Below are positions 33,837 through 45,323 of a DNA stretch of 64,000 nucleotides, piece after piece. Each line of letters begins with the position of its first letter. Position 1 is the first letter of the stretch. A program made the translations under genes and the position numbers. The DNA lies in assembly GCA_002197995.1 (NCBI GenBank), contig NGZR01000002.1, forward strand, positions 8,990,001 to 9,054,000, given 5' to 3'. The stretch comes from Gaeumannomyces sp. JS-464. Its lineage: Eukaryota; Ascomycota; Sordariomycetes; Magnaporthales; Magnaporthaceae. The notes beneath the pieces are model-generated. The model had not been told where the DNA came from. It was given only the letters and a program-made list of their open reading frames with translations, and ran no database searches.

Positions 33837-35643
33837 ATGGCCATTCACAGCTGGCAGGACTCGGCGGCGAGGGCCGCGGGGCGCGCCTGGGAGGTCATCA
33901 AGGTCAACTGGCACCTGGGCTTCACCTCGTTTGGGGGGCCGCCGGTGCACTTCAAAATTGTGTGTTTGTGTCGCGAGACCTAAGCCGTGCTCGTGTAACA
34001 GGAGAACGCTGACAGCATTTCCCCAATGGGCAGTTTCACGACATGTTTGTCCACAAGCTCAAATGGATAGACGAACAGATGGTAGGCCACAGCCATGGAG
34101 GCTCTTCCAACCGTACCGTGGAAGGAGCTAACGGTCTGCTATTAATAGTACTAGGAGCTATTCAGCATCTCACAGGCGCTGTCCGGCCCGGGCAGCACCA
34201 AGATGCTGTACTGCATCAACCTGATCCACGACGACACCCTCGGGGCTGTGCTTGCCTTTCTCATCTGGAGGTTCGTGTGACTGATGATAGCCGCCAGACC
34301 CTGCTCCAACCCAACCCAAGCATGCGAACCATCTCAACGCCCAGGCCCGAAGCTAACCCAGTCCTCCCACATCATCAGCCTCCCAGGCGCTCTAGGCATG
34401 TTCGCGCTTTCGGTAGGCGTCTCCAACATCCAGGAGACCCTCCCGCGCGCCGTGTACGCGCTCCTGTCAGGCCTGAATTCGGCCACCGTCGGCATCATCG
34501 CCCTGGCCGCCGTCGAGCTGGCCCAGAAGGCTGTGACGGACAAGCTCACCCGACTGATCGTGTCGGTCACGGGGGCCGTGGGCCTGCTGTACAATTCGCT
34601 GTGGTACTTCCCCGTCCTTATGGTGGCGTCTAGCTGCACCACCGTCGTGTACGACCTCGGGTGGCTGCACCCTGCGGGGAGCCGTTAGGAGGCTATTCAC
34701 CCGCAGGGGCCCGCATGAGAGCCAGGTTCAGGCGGGCATCGAGGAGGCCGGCCAGCACCAAGTAGAGGTTCCTATCGAAGCCTCTGGCCAGTCCGTGGCT
34801 AGCCAGACGCCCCTTTCCCGCCACGGTCTCGGCGCTGCAGCGCCAGCGCCGTCCTCCACGGCGGCATCTGGCCGCGAGAATACCCTCAGCCCGTCGCCGG
34901 CAGCACCGCCCGCCGACCAGGCCCCAGACGAGCCGCGCGTGATACCGCAGGAGTACCGCCTCAACATGTCGTGGCGCACCAGCGCCGCCGTGATCGGCGC
35001 CTTCTTCGTCTCCTTCGTCGCGGTCATGGTGACGCGCGCGGTCGTCCCAAACCGCCCGCTCCTCTTCAACCTCTTCGCGAACCTCCTCCTGGTCGGCACC
35101 ATCATCTTCGGCGGCGGGCCCGTGGTGATCCCGCTGCTGCGCGAGTACATCGTGACCGAAGGGTGGGTGTCGCCGCGCGACTTCCTCATCGGCCTCGCCG
35201 TCGCCCAGGCCTTCCCCGGCCCCAACTTCAACTTTGCCGTCTTCCTCGGCGGGCTCGCCGCCGCGCAGGCAGGGGGGGTCCACCCGGCATGGGGCTCCGC
35301 GCTCGCGTTCGTGGGCATCTTCTCGCCGGGCATGGTGCTCATCCACGGCACCATGGGCGTCTAGCCGTCGCTGAGGTCCCGCCCCCAGGTCCGGTCCGCC
35401 GTCCGCGGGCTCAACGCGGGCGCCGTCGGGCTCATCTTCACGGCCGTCTACCGCATCTGGCAGGTCGGCTTCCTCGACGAGGGCTTCCAGAGGGGCCGTA
35501 GCCTGGGCGACGATCCCTGGTGGGTCGTCGTCGCCACAACCTCGTACGTGGGCGGCAGGTACTTTGGCTTGGCCGCCCCGCTGGCTATCCTGCTTGGGGC
35601 CGTCCTGGGTCTTGTTCGGTATGCGGTGGTCTCTTCTGGGTAA
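33837..35643 (+). pseudogene. Chromate transporter (CHR/ChrA family), disrupted
   Basis: Exons 33837-33959, 34034-34081, 34155-34270 and from 34379 join cleanly (FTSFGGPPVHFKI, FHDMFVHKLKWIDEQM, ALSGPGSTKMLYCINLIHDD, SLPGALGMFALSVGVSNIQE). This is the first half of a two-domain CHR antiporter-like protein, a family whose members export chromate or move sulfate-like anions at the plasma membrane. Two defects interrupt the second half. The frame must shift by one base near 34676-34681 (after GWLHPAG). An in-frame TAG sits at 35362-35364 directly after HGTMGV, where the family usually has Trp. Beyond both breaks the coding is well preserved (LFNLFANLLLVGTIIFGGGP, VAQAFPGPNFNFAVFLGG, AVRGLNAGAVGLIFTAVYR, SLGDDPWWVVVATTSYVGG) to a TAA at 35641. 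The shift could be a sequencing error; the stop looks like a TGG-to-TAG substitution. The gene is either a young pseudogene or mis-sequenced. Confidence 0.85.
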
Positions 35644-35954
35644 GGAAGAAGGATTTGTGGTTGATCTTAATATTCTGGCTACATGTGAGACGAGGCCAGG
35701 AATTTTGGATACCAATGTAATCACGTCTAGTAGGTAATTACAGAGAGATCCTCCAAGTCTTGTCTCACATCAGAGGGAGTGTGTGTGAGTGCCATGCCGG
35801 CTACTCTGCAAACCCCCGTGAATCATCTCCCCCGAGTCTTGTGCCTATTCCACCATTGTTGCGCCCCCTGTCCCTAATCGGCACCGGGATTCCGAGGCTC
35901 CAGGCCATGTTCAGCTCCGCAGATGCGCCGCAAACAGCCCAGGTCTTGCATGTC
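35644..35954. other. Short intergenic gap between convergent genes
   Basis: 311 bp between the convergent 3' ends of the transporter and the small minus-strand gene. Nothing recognised. Confidence 0.5.
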
Positions 35955-36458
35955 CTAGTCGAGAGTGAGGGGCGAGATGCTGCGGAAGCGCGGGGGACCC
36001 GACGCCAGCTTGCGCCGGCGACGTTCCCGCAGGAAGCACTCCGCGTAGGCCTTGTGTGGCCTGCCCTCGCAGACGCACTCTGCCATCACGCTCTTGCCGG
36101 TGGGGGGCCTGGGAGTGCGCAGAGAGGGTTGTCAGTTGGTTCCGTGTCTTTGTGTTTTTCCACGCTGGAGAACAGCTGGGTGCGACTCTTGGGGATGAAA
36201 GGGGCAGACTTGCAGTTCGTGTTGCATGTCGAGAAGATCGTCGATGTCTCTGAGAGAGACGCCGAGGCGAACTAGCGTGGCCGACTCTTGCAGCTGCGGA
36301 AGCCGGACCCGTGTCAGCTTCTCTGACTTGTGGTGGGTGACGAACGAGGTGGTTGAAAGGTGAGGCCAGCAGACGACATATGCTGTACGCGAAGGGTTGA
36401 AAATTACCTCCATGCGCTTTGGTGGTGGGTGTGCTTCCTCCATTTTCGTGGCTGTCAT
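35955..36458 (-). CDS. Small hypothetical protein, exon structure uncertain
   Basis: A minus-strand terminal exon (about 36104-35955) has strong GC3 bias and reads PPTGKSVMAECVCEGRPHKA, then an Arg-rich stretch and a stop at 35955. Upstream, codons around 36285-36165 with similar bias read STIFSTCNTNCKSAPFIPKS. An intron with an AACTGAC branch site and a CCCAG acceptor separates them. Joining at a weak GTTCTC donor keeps one frame. A first exon from the ATG at 36458 (MTATKMEEAHPPPKRME) with a GTAATT donor is plausible. The protein would be under 130 residues and Cys-containing. I recognise no family. The existence of a gene is likelier than any one model of it. Confidence 0.4.
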
Positions 36459-37222
36459 GATGGAAGTTTCCAAGTGCCCGCGTGATGATGAATTCCTTGG
36501 TCGCTTGATATTTTCTTTGTGGGTTGGGAGTGTCGATGGGAAAGAACGAGTCTGGCAGGTGGGAAGGGAACTCAAAGACACCCACCCAACCAGCCAGCCT
36601 CTCGGTAGATGGTAGCAAAAGCGGACGAGGAGCCAGCCATAAAGAGCCCCCACAGCACAGAGGGTTTCTTGACTCACAAGTCCTCTCGACAGAAGCAGAT
36701 TCTCTATTTAATCAAGTAACAAGAAGAGTTAAAGACATATATTACACGTAACGCAGCTATATCCTAACGCCAATACTATACAAACCATATCCAAACAATT
36801 GGTCCGTGGGTATCATGCCGGGAGCCCCCAAGCTAATAAGACAATCTAGAAACGCAAAGGGGTGCTGCAATGCTCGTCGGCCTGACGATCTAACGCAAGA
36901 GGGAGAGAAAGACAAAGAAGAAGAAAACCATGAGTGAGTCGAGAGACGCTGATTACATCGAAAGGTAGACCAGAGCAAGGAAATATGGTTGCTTCGCGTG
37001 CGTTCTTACCCAATGCATCGATGGTGTTTGTTCTCGTCGCCGAGAAGCCTGCTCAGCTGTGTCTTGAAGGCGAGGGGAAGCGCCAGCATATCGCTCCTAA
37101 AACCCAAGAATCATAAGCTGCCAAACCGAAGCGTGTAGGTGGACTCTGCTCCACCCAGGCAGGTCTGCCATCCAGGTCAAGGCGGGGTCCGAGTCCGGAC
37201 GAGGAGGCGATGGTGTCCTGCC
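36459..37222. other. Intergenic, nothing recognised
   Basis: About 760 bp containing the 3' flank of ATG17 and the 5' flank of the small hypothetical gene. It is AT-rich around 36700-36960. No motif identified. Confidence 0.5.
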
Positions 37223-39649
37223 TCAACTCGAAGGAGGCTCGTGGGAATCGCTGGCATCGATAGCCCCGGCGGGCGCGGTCGGTGCTGCGGCGGCTGGTGC
37301 TGGCGACGTTGCCGTTGCGGCCTCCAGGCTCTTGGTGTCCAAAATCACTCTGAGTTCTCTCATTGGCTCGTCCATCTTGACCCAGAGGTCCCTGGGCAAA
37401 AACGCGCCGAAGGAGCTCTCGACATTTTGGCGGGCTACACGATCCTGCTCGCGGTAGAACTCGACCGCGTCGGCGGCCTTTTGCAGGATGGCTTGTATCT
37501 TCTCGTCGAGGGCCTGGCGCCTCCGGTACTCGGTCTTCAGCTGGCCATAGGCGTTGATGTAGCCCTCGTAGAAACGTGTTAGCTCTGTGACCTGCGACTC
37601 GCACGTGTCGATGGTGTCCTGCTCGGCCGCGATGCGCTCCCTGAACTCGCGCTCGGCGGCCTGGTAGCTGGCCATCTTGCGCCGGACGCTCTCGGCGTGG
37701 TAGAAGGCGTTTACGAGGGCCGTGCAGACGGCCTCGCATGTTTCCAGCTGCGCCCGAGACGCTGCCAGGATCGGGGTCATGCTCTCTAGCGTCGCCCACA
37801 TCTCCCGAACCGTGGGCTGGACCTCGGCCGCATCCTCGACCACACATCTGCACCAGCTCATTGAGCTCGGCAGACGACATGAGATCGTGCTTGGGGTTGG
37901 GATGGTCGTCGGGCTGGAGTCGGTGTGTGAGGCTGGGCAGCTGGACGCCGTCGTTGTAGGATGCCTCCTCAGATGCCTCGGCGTCTATCCTAAGCGCCAA
38001 CTCCATGCCGCCCTCCGATTCACGAACGGCCTTGACGCATTTGTCGAAGTGTTGCGTCAGGGATACTAGCGTTTGGCTCATGTGGAACGACCGCTCCGAA
38101 AGCTGCATGAGGTGATCTGGTGATGGTGATAGATCCGGGACGGCAACCGCCTTCATTCTCGCCTTGACTGTGCTAATGTCGGTCTCAAGTCGGAAGATGT
38201 CGCCAGCAAAGGAGGTTTCCGCTGCCTGTTGAATAGATTAGCGAGCTTGCCTCTGCGCGAGGAGAAATGCCAGCAAGAACTCGGACGAACAATGATGGAA
38301 TCTCAGCATTTCTTAATGTGAACAGGGGCGCAGGTTTTCGGCGGAGTTTTCGTGATGTGAGTGCGACCAGTGACCAAGGCGAGTTCAATAGCACAAGCGC
38401 GACTTGCTGGGGGATTCTAGTGCCTCGAATGCTGGGGCTCCCCATCAGGACATGGCCCTTGTTCATGTCTGGATCATATGTCCATGGGAACAACGCTGGG
38501 GGAGCCGGTGTTTTTTTTTATTGGCGGTGCTTGTTTTATGGAATTTCAAGACGAAAGCAAGGTTCACTGATAAATGTTCAAGCCGTTCGCCACGAGAAAG
38601 CAAGGGGAATAGAATACATCTTACACACTTGTGCATGGGAGGAATCGGTGCCAAGCATTTGTGGCGGTTCTATGTTGAACGGTCATGGATACCCACCCTG
38701 GCTTCTTACGGGGGTGGCCAGGAAGAGAAGACAGGCACCTGAGCCGGCGTAGCAAGTGGGAATAGGCGAATACGGATTTTGGAGGTAGCAAGGCAAAGGC
38801 GTTACACGAGTGTGGGAGCAAAGTGGGTTTCCAGCCAAAGAACCGAAGAACGAGGAGAACAGATCGGGGACACGGGGCCACAACGAGCGGGAAACAGGGG
38901 TGAGGCGACGACAGAAGAGGCACGACGACGACTAATCGGGCATAGGTTGTGAAACCTAGTCAGGGTACCCAATGGATCCGGGCTTGCAGGATAGGCTGCC
39001 GCGCAGAGTGAGGCGAGGCGGTGTGTATGTGCATGGGTAGCAGAGAAGGACGGCGGTAGGCAAGACACTGAGAGGAGCTGAGCCGAAAACGCACCTTGAG
39101 CTCATTGATGCAGCCCTTCAAGGCATTGATCAGGTTGTGGACATTGGCCTCATCCACAAAGTCCTTGAGATTCTTGGACTCCTCGCCCTCGGGCCTGAAG
39201 ACAGGGTCCACTGGCGTGTTCTCGAGCTTGTCCAGGATGCCGGTGAGGCGGCCGACGGAGGCGTCAAGCAGGTGTATGTTGTCGTCGAACTTCTTCTTCT
39301 GATTTTCGTATGTCCGGATGAAGCCGCGCTTCATGGCATCAAGCTGCTGGACTAGGCTGACGAGGCCCCAGTACAAGAAGCTGCCGTCAGCCGATAGCTT
39401 GACAGCGCGCTCGTGGTAGTCGGTGGCGCGTGCGACCATGTTGCCAGCCTGGACCAGCTGATGCATCGAGGCCAGGCTGCGCTTAGCCTCCATCAGGTAC
39501 TCGACGAGACGCTCGAGAGGGACAGTGGACGAGGCTTCGTGGTGGCCGGCGTCGAGGTCGTCGTGCTTGGGAGCAGGGCGGCGCTTCGCCATGGCGCTGG
39601 ATCTGCCGGCCGAAGAGGACGAGGCCTCGGCGGAGGCGGAGGAAGGCAT
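37223..39649 (-). CDS. ATG17: Autophagy-related protein 17
   Basis: Exon 1 is 39649-39095 (start MPSSASAEASSS) and exon 2 is 38225-37223, giving about 518 residues, close to the usual Atg17 length. Family blocks include LVEYLMEAKRSLASMHQLV, RGFIRTYENQKKKFDDNIHLLD, FRPEGEESKNLKDFVDE and, after the splice, AETSFAGDIFRLETDIS and VVEDAAEVQPTVREMWATLE. Long helices predominate, as expected for the crescent-shaped scaffold that dimerises and, with Atg13 and Atg1, starts phagophore assembly at the vacuolar membrane. The tail is rich in Ala, Thr and Pro and ends SDSHEPPSS. Two oddities stand out. The intron (38226-39094) is 869 nt, far longer than others here. One extra base near 37853 (between LNELVQM and VVEDAAEV) breaks the frame, most simply a consensus error. 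Confidence 0.88.
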
Positions 39650-41302
39650 CTCTGCCCGGATAACGTGTATATCTACAGAGGCTAGAAGACGGTCAGTGGC
39701 AAGTCTGATAGAAGTGTGGAAGCGGGGGGCCAGTAAGGCAGGACAAAAGGGCCGTAGTAGGTACCTTGATGGATAGCAATGAGCGTGTCGATGCTGGCGA
39801 ATGGACTGGCAAGTCGGAGCAGGGGCGCGGCGGATAGAGAATATATCTACAAATAGACGACAAATGAAGAATAGAATAGACAATGCATGCGCAGACACGC
39901 GATGCAAAAAGAAAAAGACAAGCGATACAAAAGCGGCTTGGCTCGCTGGTCACGGACTGTGAGCATGCCAGCTGCGTCGACAGGTGTTGGTGAAGCTTTG
40001 GTCGGTTGGTGAAATGGAGCTCAGAGCTGCGGCGGAGCATCTGGTTTTGGATAAAGATCGGATGGGAGCTGCCAATCCATGCTGCAGGCAGCAGCCAGGA
40101 CCCACCGATAAGGTGAGTCGTGCTAGGCGGTCCGGGGATAGCGGAGCTAGCCGCAAACAGCAACATCAATGGCTGTCTGCTGGGAGGCGAGGGCTGCGGT
40201 CCGGGGTGCGCCGCTTGCGGAGCAGTGTGTGGACGGGTGACACAACTGGGCCAGGACATGACGGAATCGTTGGAGCCGGAGAGGGCAGGGGCCAAGCTGG
40301 CAGCCTCTGCGTTCCTGATGATCGATCGTCGTTGGCAAGGTGACGATGACCTGAGTCTTTGCCAGCCTCTCCGCCTGGCCGAGCCACGGACGTGGCAACT
40401 AGGTAGTAACCTTCTGAGGAGGTTGATGCGTTAGCATGTCGGGAGATGGCAGTTAACACGGGAATTAATGCTGTCATAAATTGGCATATGCACCATCCGC
40501 GCACGCTGACCTCCCTCCAAGTCTGGACAGGTACATCCCTGTATTAGCCAGCCTACCTATTTCCATTGTTTCCGGGTTATGTGCCGCTTTTAGGTACCAT
40601 TCAGAAATTGAGGTCAAGTTCGTAGTCTGCTTGAGGAAGATGAGTGGTTGACACCTGCTTGCTGCCTTTGCTTATCGTGCATCACCTCCCGCGAAGTGGA
40701 TGTTCATCACTCACACCAAGAGAGGCATGATGACGTCTTCCATCAAACTGAGTTCTAGCGCCGCTTCGGTCAGGGGAAATGAGTTCGGTCGTGTGGGACC
40801 GCTGGAGCCATGGAAATGAAGTCAGGGGCTGAGCGCCCCCTTCTCGGCCTGATTCCGGGGCCGGCATGCCAGCTGCACCCTACAAAACCATTCTGACACC
40901 CGCCCGGGCACTGCTTCTCTGCCGTTGTCCTTTTATGTTCTATCCCAATCGTCGCGAAGTCTAGGTCGTCAGCCTACATACATACAGAGTGGTGTTTACC
41001 AGCGCTAATCCTTGTCGTCTCCGCTCGACTACGCCGCCCCCAAACCATCAATGTGGAACACTCAGACCGTTCGCAGGGACCAGACAACCTGCAGATGACT
41101 CCACATGGCTAAGGCGGCGGACGGGGCGTGCGGGGTGCCAGTCCACGCTGATCGCACAAAATTTCCATCCCACATGCCTGCGGCGAAGTTTGGCGCCCCT
41201 CTCTTGCGACAAGCCTGCAGTCCCACGGCTTTTTCCCAACTGCTTTTTTACTTTCCCAGAGAAGAGGCGTCTGTCTGTCTGATCGCTGCCAGCCTCGCAA
41301 AC
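39650..41302. other. Divergent intergenic region between ATG17 and RIO1
   Basis: About 1.65 kb shared upstream of two divergently transcribed genes. It is presumably promoter and leader sequence. No motif that I can defend, and no open frame with coding bias. Confidence 0.5.
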
Positions 41303-43086
41303 ATGGCCTCAAATTCAGCGACTGTTGCTGCTACGGCACAGTCACCGGCAGCCCCCCATGAGCCTCCCTACACCTACACAGAGTCCCAGGGCTACGAGAA
41401 CATCAAATCCACCCCGCGCAGCCTCTCCCACACGAACAGAGAAAACGGCCAGCTCCCCGTTGACGAAGACTACGGCGATGATGACGACGAGTACCTAGAC
41501 GACATCTTCGAGGACGACGACGACGACGCCTGGGAGCCGAACTTCGACAGACCTCACAAAAACGTACAACCGCCAACGCCAGCTCCAAGATGGCGCCTCC
41601 TCAGCCTCGGCGCTGCCCCGGACAAACGGGCAGAAGCCGGCCGCCAACACCTTCGCCAGCGTCGACGACCAGATATCGGCTCTGTCCAGGCACGCGGCCA
41701 AGATCCGCCTCGACGACGTCAAGCAAGACCAGGCACGCGAGAAGGACAAGTCGGACCGCGCGACGAGCGAACTAGTCCTTGACCAGCGCACGCGCATGAT
41801 CCTGCTCCAGCTGATCAACCAGGGCGTCGTCGCCGAGGTCCACGGCGCCATCAGCACAGGCAAGGAGGCCAACGTCTACGGCGCCGTAGCCTACCCCGAC
41901 GAGGACGGCGGCGCGGCCGCCCAGCGTGCAGTCAAGATCTACAAGACGGCCATCCTGGTCTTCAAGGACCGCGAAAAGTACATCGCGGGCGAGCACCGGT
42001 TCCGCTCGGGCGCCGAGAAGGGCAACAACCGCAAGATGGTCAAGCTCTGGGCCGAGAAGGAGTTCCGCAACCTGCGCCGCCTGCACGCCGCCGGCATCCC
42101 CTGCCCGGAGCCCGTCAAGCTCAAGCTCCACGTCCTCGTCATGGCCTTCCTCGGCGACCGCAAGGGCTGGGCCTACCCGCGCCTCCGCGACGCCCGCATC
42201 GAGGAGCAGCACCCCGACGACGCCGACCGCCGCTGGCGCGACCTGTACATGCAGCTGCTCGGCCTCATGCGCCGCATGTACCAAGTCTGCCGCCTGGTGC
42301 ACGCCGACCTAAGCGAGTACAACATCCTATACGACGAGGGCCGGCTCTACATCATCGACGTGTCGCAGAGCGTCGAGCACGACCACCCGCGCTCGCTCGA
42401 GTTCCTGCGCATGGACATCAAGAACATCGGCGACTTCTTCCGCCGCCAGGGCGTCGACACCCTCGCCGACCGCGCCGTCTTCAACTTCATCACTGCGCCC
42501 GAGGGCCCGGTCGAGGAGGGCGCCGAGCTGACAGCCGCCATCGAGCATCTTTACGAGGTCCGCCCGCCCGCCGCGGACACGGACCAGGCCCTGGCCGAGC
42601 TCGAGGTCGACAATGAGGTGTTCCGGAACCAGTACATCCCGCAGACGCTGGAACAGGTTTACGACATTGAGAAGGACGCGCAAAAAGTCGGTCGTGGCGA
42701 GGGCGGCGATCTCGTCTACAGCAACCTGCTGGCCGACAAGGTCATCCGTAAGAAGGACGGCGATGCCGAGGAGGGTGGTGAAGACGACGAGGACACAGCC
42801 TCGGGCTCTGAAGACGGCGCCTCTGTCAGCAGTGATGATAGTGAGGACGAGAGCAGGTTCGAGAAGGGCCGGCCCAGGGGCAAGAGGTTTGAGGACAAGG
42901 ATGAGAAGAAGGTCTGCATATATTCCAGCTATCCCCCTTTCAAGTCACCATACTGACCATCCTTGGATCTCGTCAAAGGAGCACAAGCAAGCTGTCAAGG
43001 ACGCAAAGCGCGAGAAGCGCAAGGAAAAGATGCCTAAGCACTTGAAGAAAAAGCTCGTCGCCAACGGCTCGAGGAAGAAGAAATGA
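41303..43086 (+). CDS. RIO1: Atypical protein kinase/ATPase Rio1
   Basis: Exon 1 is 41303-42911 and exon 2 is 42979-43086, giving about 571 residues. After an acidic N-terminus (DEDYGDDDDEYLDDIFEDDD) comes the RIO kinase domain. It has the flexible P-loop STGKEANVYGAV, the ATP-binding Lys in AVKIYKTAILVFKDREKYI, the catalytic loop HADLSEYNILYDEG and the metal-binding IDVSQSVEHDHPRSLEFLR. The C-terminus is acidic then strongly basic (EHKQAVKDAKREKRKEKMPK), as in Rio1, which acts in late cytoplasmic maturation of 18S rRNA in pre-40S particles. The second intron boundary (GTCTGC donor, CAAAG acceptor) keeps the frame. A one-base insertion at about 41551-41553 must be removed to join the acidic N-terminus to LTKTYNRQRQLQDG. 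Since RIO1 is normally essential, a sequence error is more likely than loss of function. Confidence 0.92.
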
Positions 43087-43698
43087 AGCTAGGCTGACCT
43101 GGGTTATAAACTCCTCTCTTCCAGGGAGACCCCTAGCTGGCCCCGCGTCCGGCTCAACGTGGCCCTGGCGACGACTGGCGGTTGCCTCCTATCATAGAAA
43201 GCTAGTAGGCGGCTGTAGCCCGTCTGCTGGCGCAAGGTCGAGTGATGAAGCTTTATTGGAGCAACGGGTTAGGCAAGGGATTGGGCCGCAAATGCCGGCA
43301 TTGGGTGATGCGTTTTTGGTAGTTCTGTACCACACCTGGTGCTGTTACTTCCAATAACCACATTCAAAGTTCCCGCCCGTCTGCTCCTGATCCAGGCGTA
43401 TAACGTGCTCCAGTGATGATAAAAGAGAGCTCTGACGACCGAATGGCAGCACCTTGAATACAAACCTTCTTCCCCCACCGAGGTTTCCCTGGTCGTTCCG
43501 TCACGCCCCGCGATGTCGTACTCGAGTTGACATGAGACATTCACCTAAAAAGGGTCCGAGTCAAGCTTCGCTGCGCGCGTAGAACAAAGAAAAGCTGGAT
43601 TCGTTCGCTATGCATAATAATACCAAAGATGATATACAAGAAAGTACTACCAAACCAACCCTTTAGATCCCAACTCCTCCTACCTAGGTCTGTAGATA
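43087..43698. other. Intergenic gap between convergent genes
   Basis: 612 bp between the convergent 3' ends of RIO1 and the lectin-like gene. No coding bias, nothing recognised. Confidence 0.5.
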
Positions 43699-45323
43699 TT
43701 ATGGCATCGGCAGGTGGCCCATATCGGTCCATTTCGTGCCGTCATATTGGACTTCCTTTATCTTGCCTCCATCTGACTGGAAGTAGCACCTGTTGAGATC
43801 CGTCTTGGTATTCAGGGCCACTGACACGTACATGCCGCCGTCTCTCACACCGGGGCCCTTGGTCAAGCAAGTGATCGAGGTCGGCACATCGGCCGACGCG
43901 AAGACCGGGTCCGACGTCGGGCTCGAGAACTTGGTGCCGGAGCTGCCGTCGGTCTGGGACAGGATCACGATGCCGCCGTTGGCGCCGCTCCCGCCGGCCT
44001 TGGCCTTGTTGATGTCCTGAAACAGCAGCAGCGTATTGAGCGAGCCGTCGCGGCGGCCGTACGTGAAGCCGGCCAGGGTCGCGCCCTCGGGGATCGCGAC
44101 GCCGAGCGAGCCCGACGAGGCGGACACGACGCCGTTGTCGGGCGCGCGCGTGTGCAGGCGGATCTTGCCGTCGCGGTCGCGGAAGAAGAAGCGCCCCTCG
44201 TTCTCGCTGCTGCCGCGGTCCAGCATCCCCGGCAGGGCCAGGAACGACGCGCCGGCGCCGACGTCCGAGGAGGTGAGGTTCGGGAACGCGCGTGTCTCGA
44301 ACGACGCCTTGACCTCGCTCACGTCGCCCCTGTCGCTCAGGTACTGGACAAAGGGCCACAGCGACGACAGGGAGCTCGTCCGCGACGCCATGAAGTTCCT
44401 TTGTTTATCGAGTCGGCGTTGCCGGCCGGCGTGAACTCGCGCCAGTTGTGGCCGATCAGCTTGCCCTCGGGGATAGGAAGTAGAGCTGCATCTGGGGCGT
44501 GGGCGGTGTGACCTGGTTGGCAAGCGAGGAGTCGCCGGTTAGTGTCCGAGTCTAAAGCAAAAGAGGTTCTATATCTTACAGGGTCGTTGTATTGGAAGTA
44601 GATCACGCTGGCGGTCATCGGAGTGCCGCCCATGACCTGCACGCTCGTCTTCGCCGCGCGCGGCGCCGTCCATCGGCCGTACATGGCAATGTACGTGCTG
44701 AACATAACGGTGTCGTCGGGAGCCTGGTAGAACAGCCTGATTGTGAAGTCGTTGTCGTACTGGTAACCGGCCACCGCCAGGCCCGAGTTCTCCCTGATCG
44801 TGTTCTTGACGCCTGTCGTGGTAACACCCGATGTCCCGTTTGTCGACGGGCAGAGCGGCGGCGGTAGTGGTGAACCTCCGCCTCCGCCTCCGCCTCCGGG
44901 CGCTGCTCCTGCTCCCGCTCCTCCGCCTGGGGCGCCAGAGCCTGGACAGCTCTGGGCCTGCTTGGCTTCGGTCACCTTCCACCCCGCGACGCCACCGATG
45001 ACACCCGCCAGGATGGCGACTAGCACTGCAGTGCCGACGAATAACCAGGTACGCCGCCTTGTACCTTGCTGCTCTGCCAGATAACCTTCGTAGTAGTTGC
45101 TGGTCTTTGGCTCGGGGGCAGGGGGCGTTGCTGGCTGGTAGAAGCTCTGTTGCCCGTAGCCGTTGTGCCCGGGATAGCCCGCAGCGCCATTGCTGTTCGG
45201 GGCATAGCCGCTGCTAGTCGCAACCTCTTTGGTCGTGTCGTGATGGGAGATGACCTGCTTCTCGCCTTCTCCCTGCCCGTAGCCGTATGCTAGCTCGGGA
45301 CTCTGGTTCTCTTGAGACGCCAT
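43699..45323 (-). CDS. Membrane-anchored protein with fucose-lectin-like beta-propeller domain
   Basis: Exon 1 is 45323-44580 and exon 2 is 44512-43699 (68-nt intron with GTAAGA donor), together about 519 residues. The order is a hydrophilic Gln/Gly/Tyr-rich N-terminus (1-90), one transmembrane helix at about 93-115 (WLFVGTAVLVAILAGVIGG), a Gly/Pro linker at about 131-157, and a domain to the C-terminus. That domain has repeating aromatic/Gly blades (YQYDNDFTIRLFYQAPDD, MQLYFLSP, GRFFFRDRDGKIRLHT, VYFQ-like segments). It resembles fungal fucose-specific lectin-type propellers, so a type II protein displaying a sugar-binding domain outside the cell is inferred. The blade assignment is by eye. 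Two single-base deletions (about 44469-44472 in a CCCC run, and 44395-44405) must be corrected to read through. No enzyme motif seen. Confidence 0.65.

Noticed and set aside
34693..35724. A 343-codon minus-strand open frame
   Set aside because: It is antisense to the second half of the chromate transporter, whose membrane helices and conserved motifs are on the plus strand.
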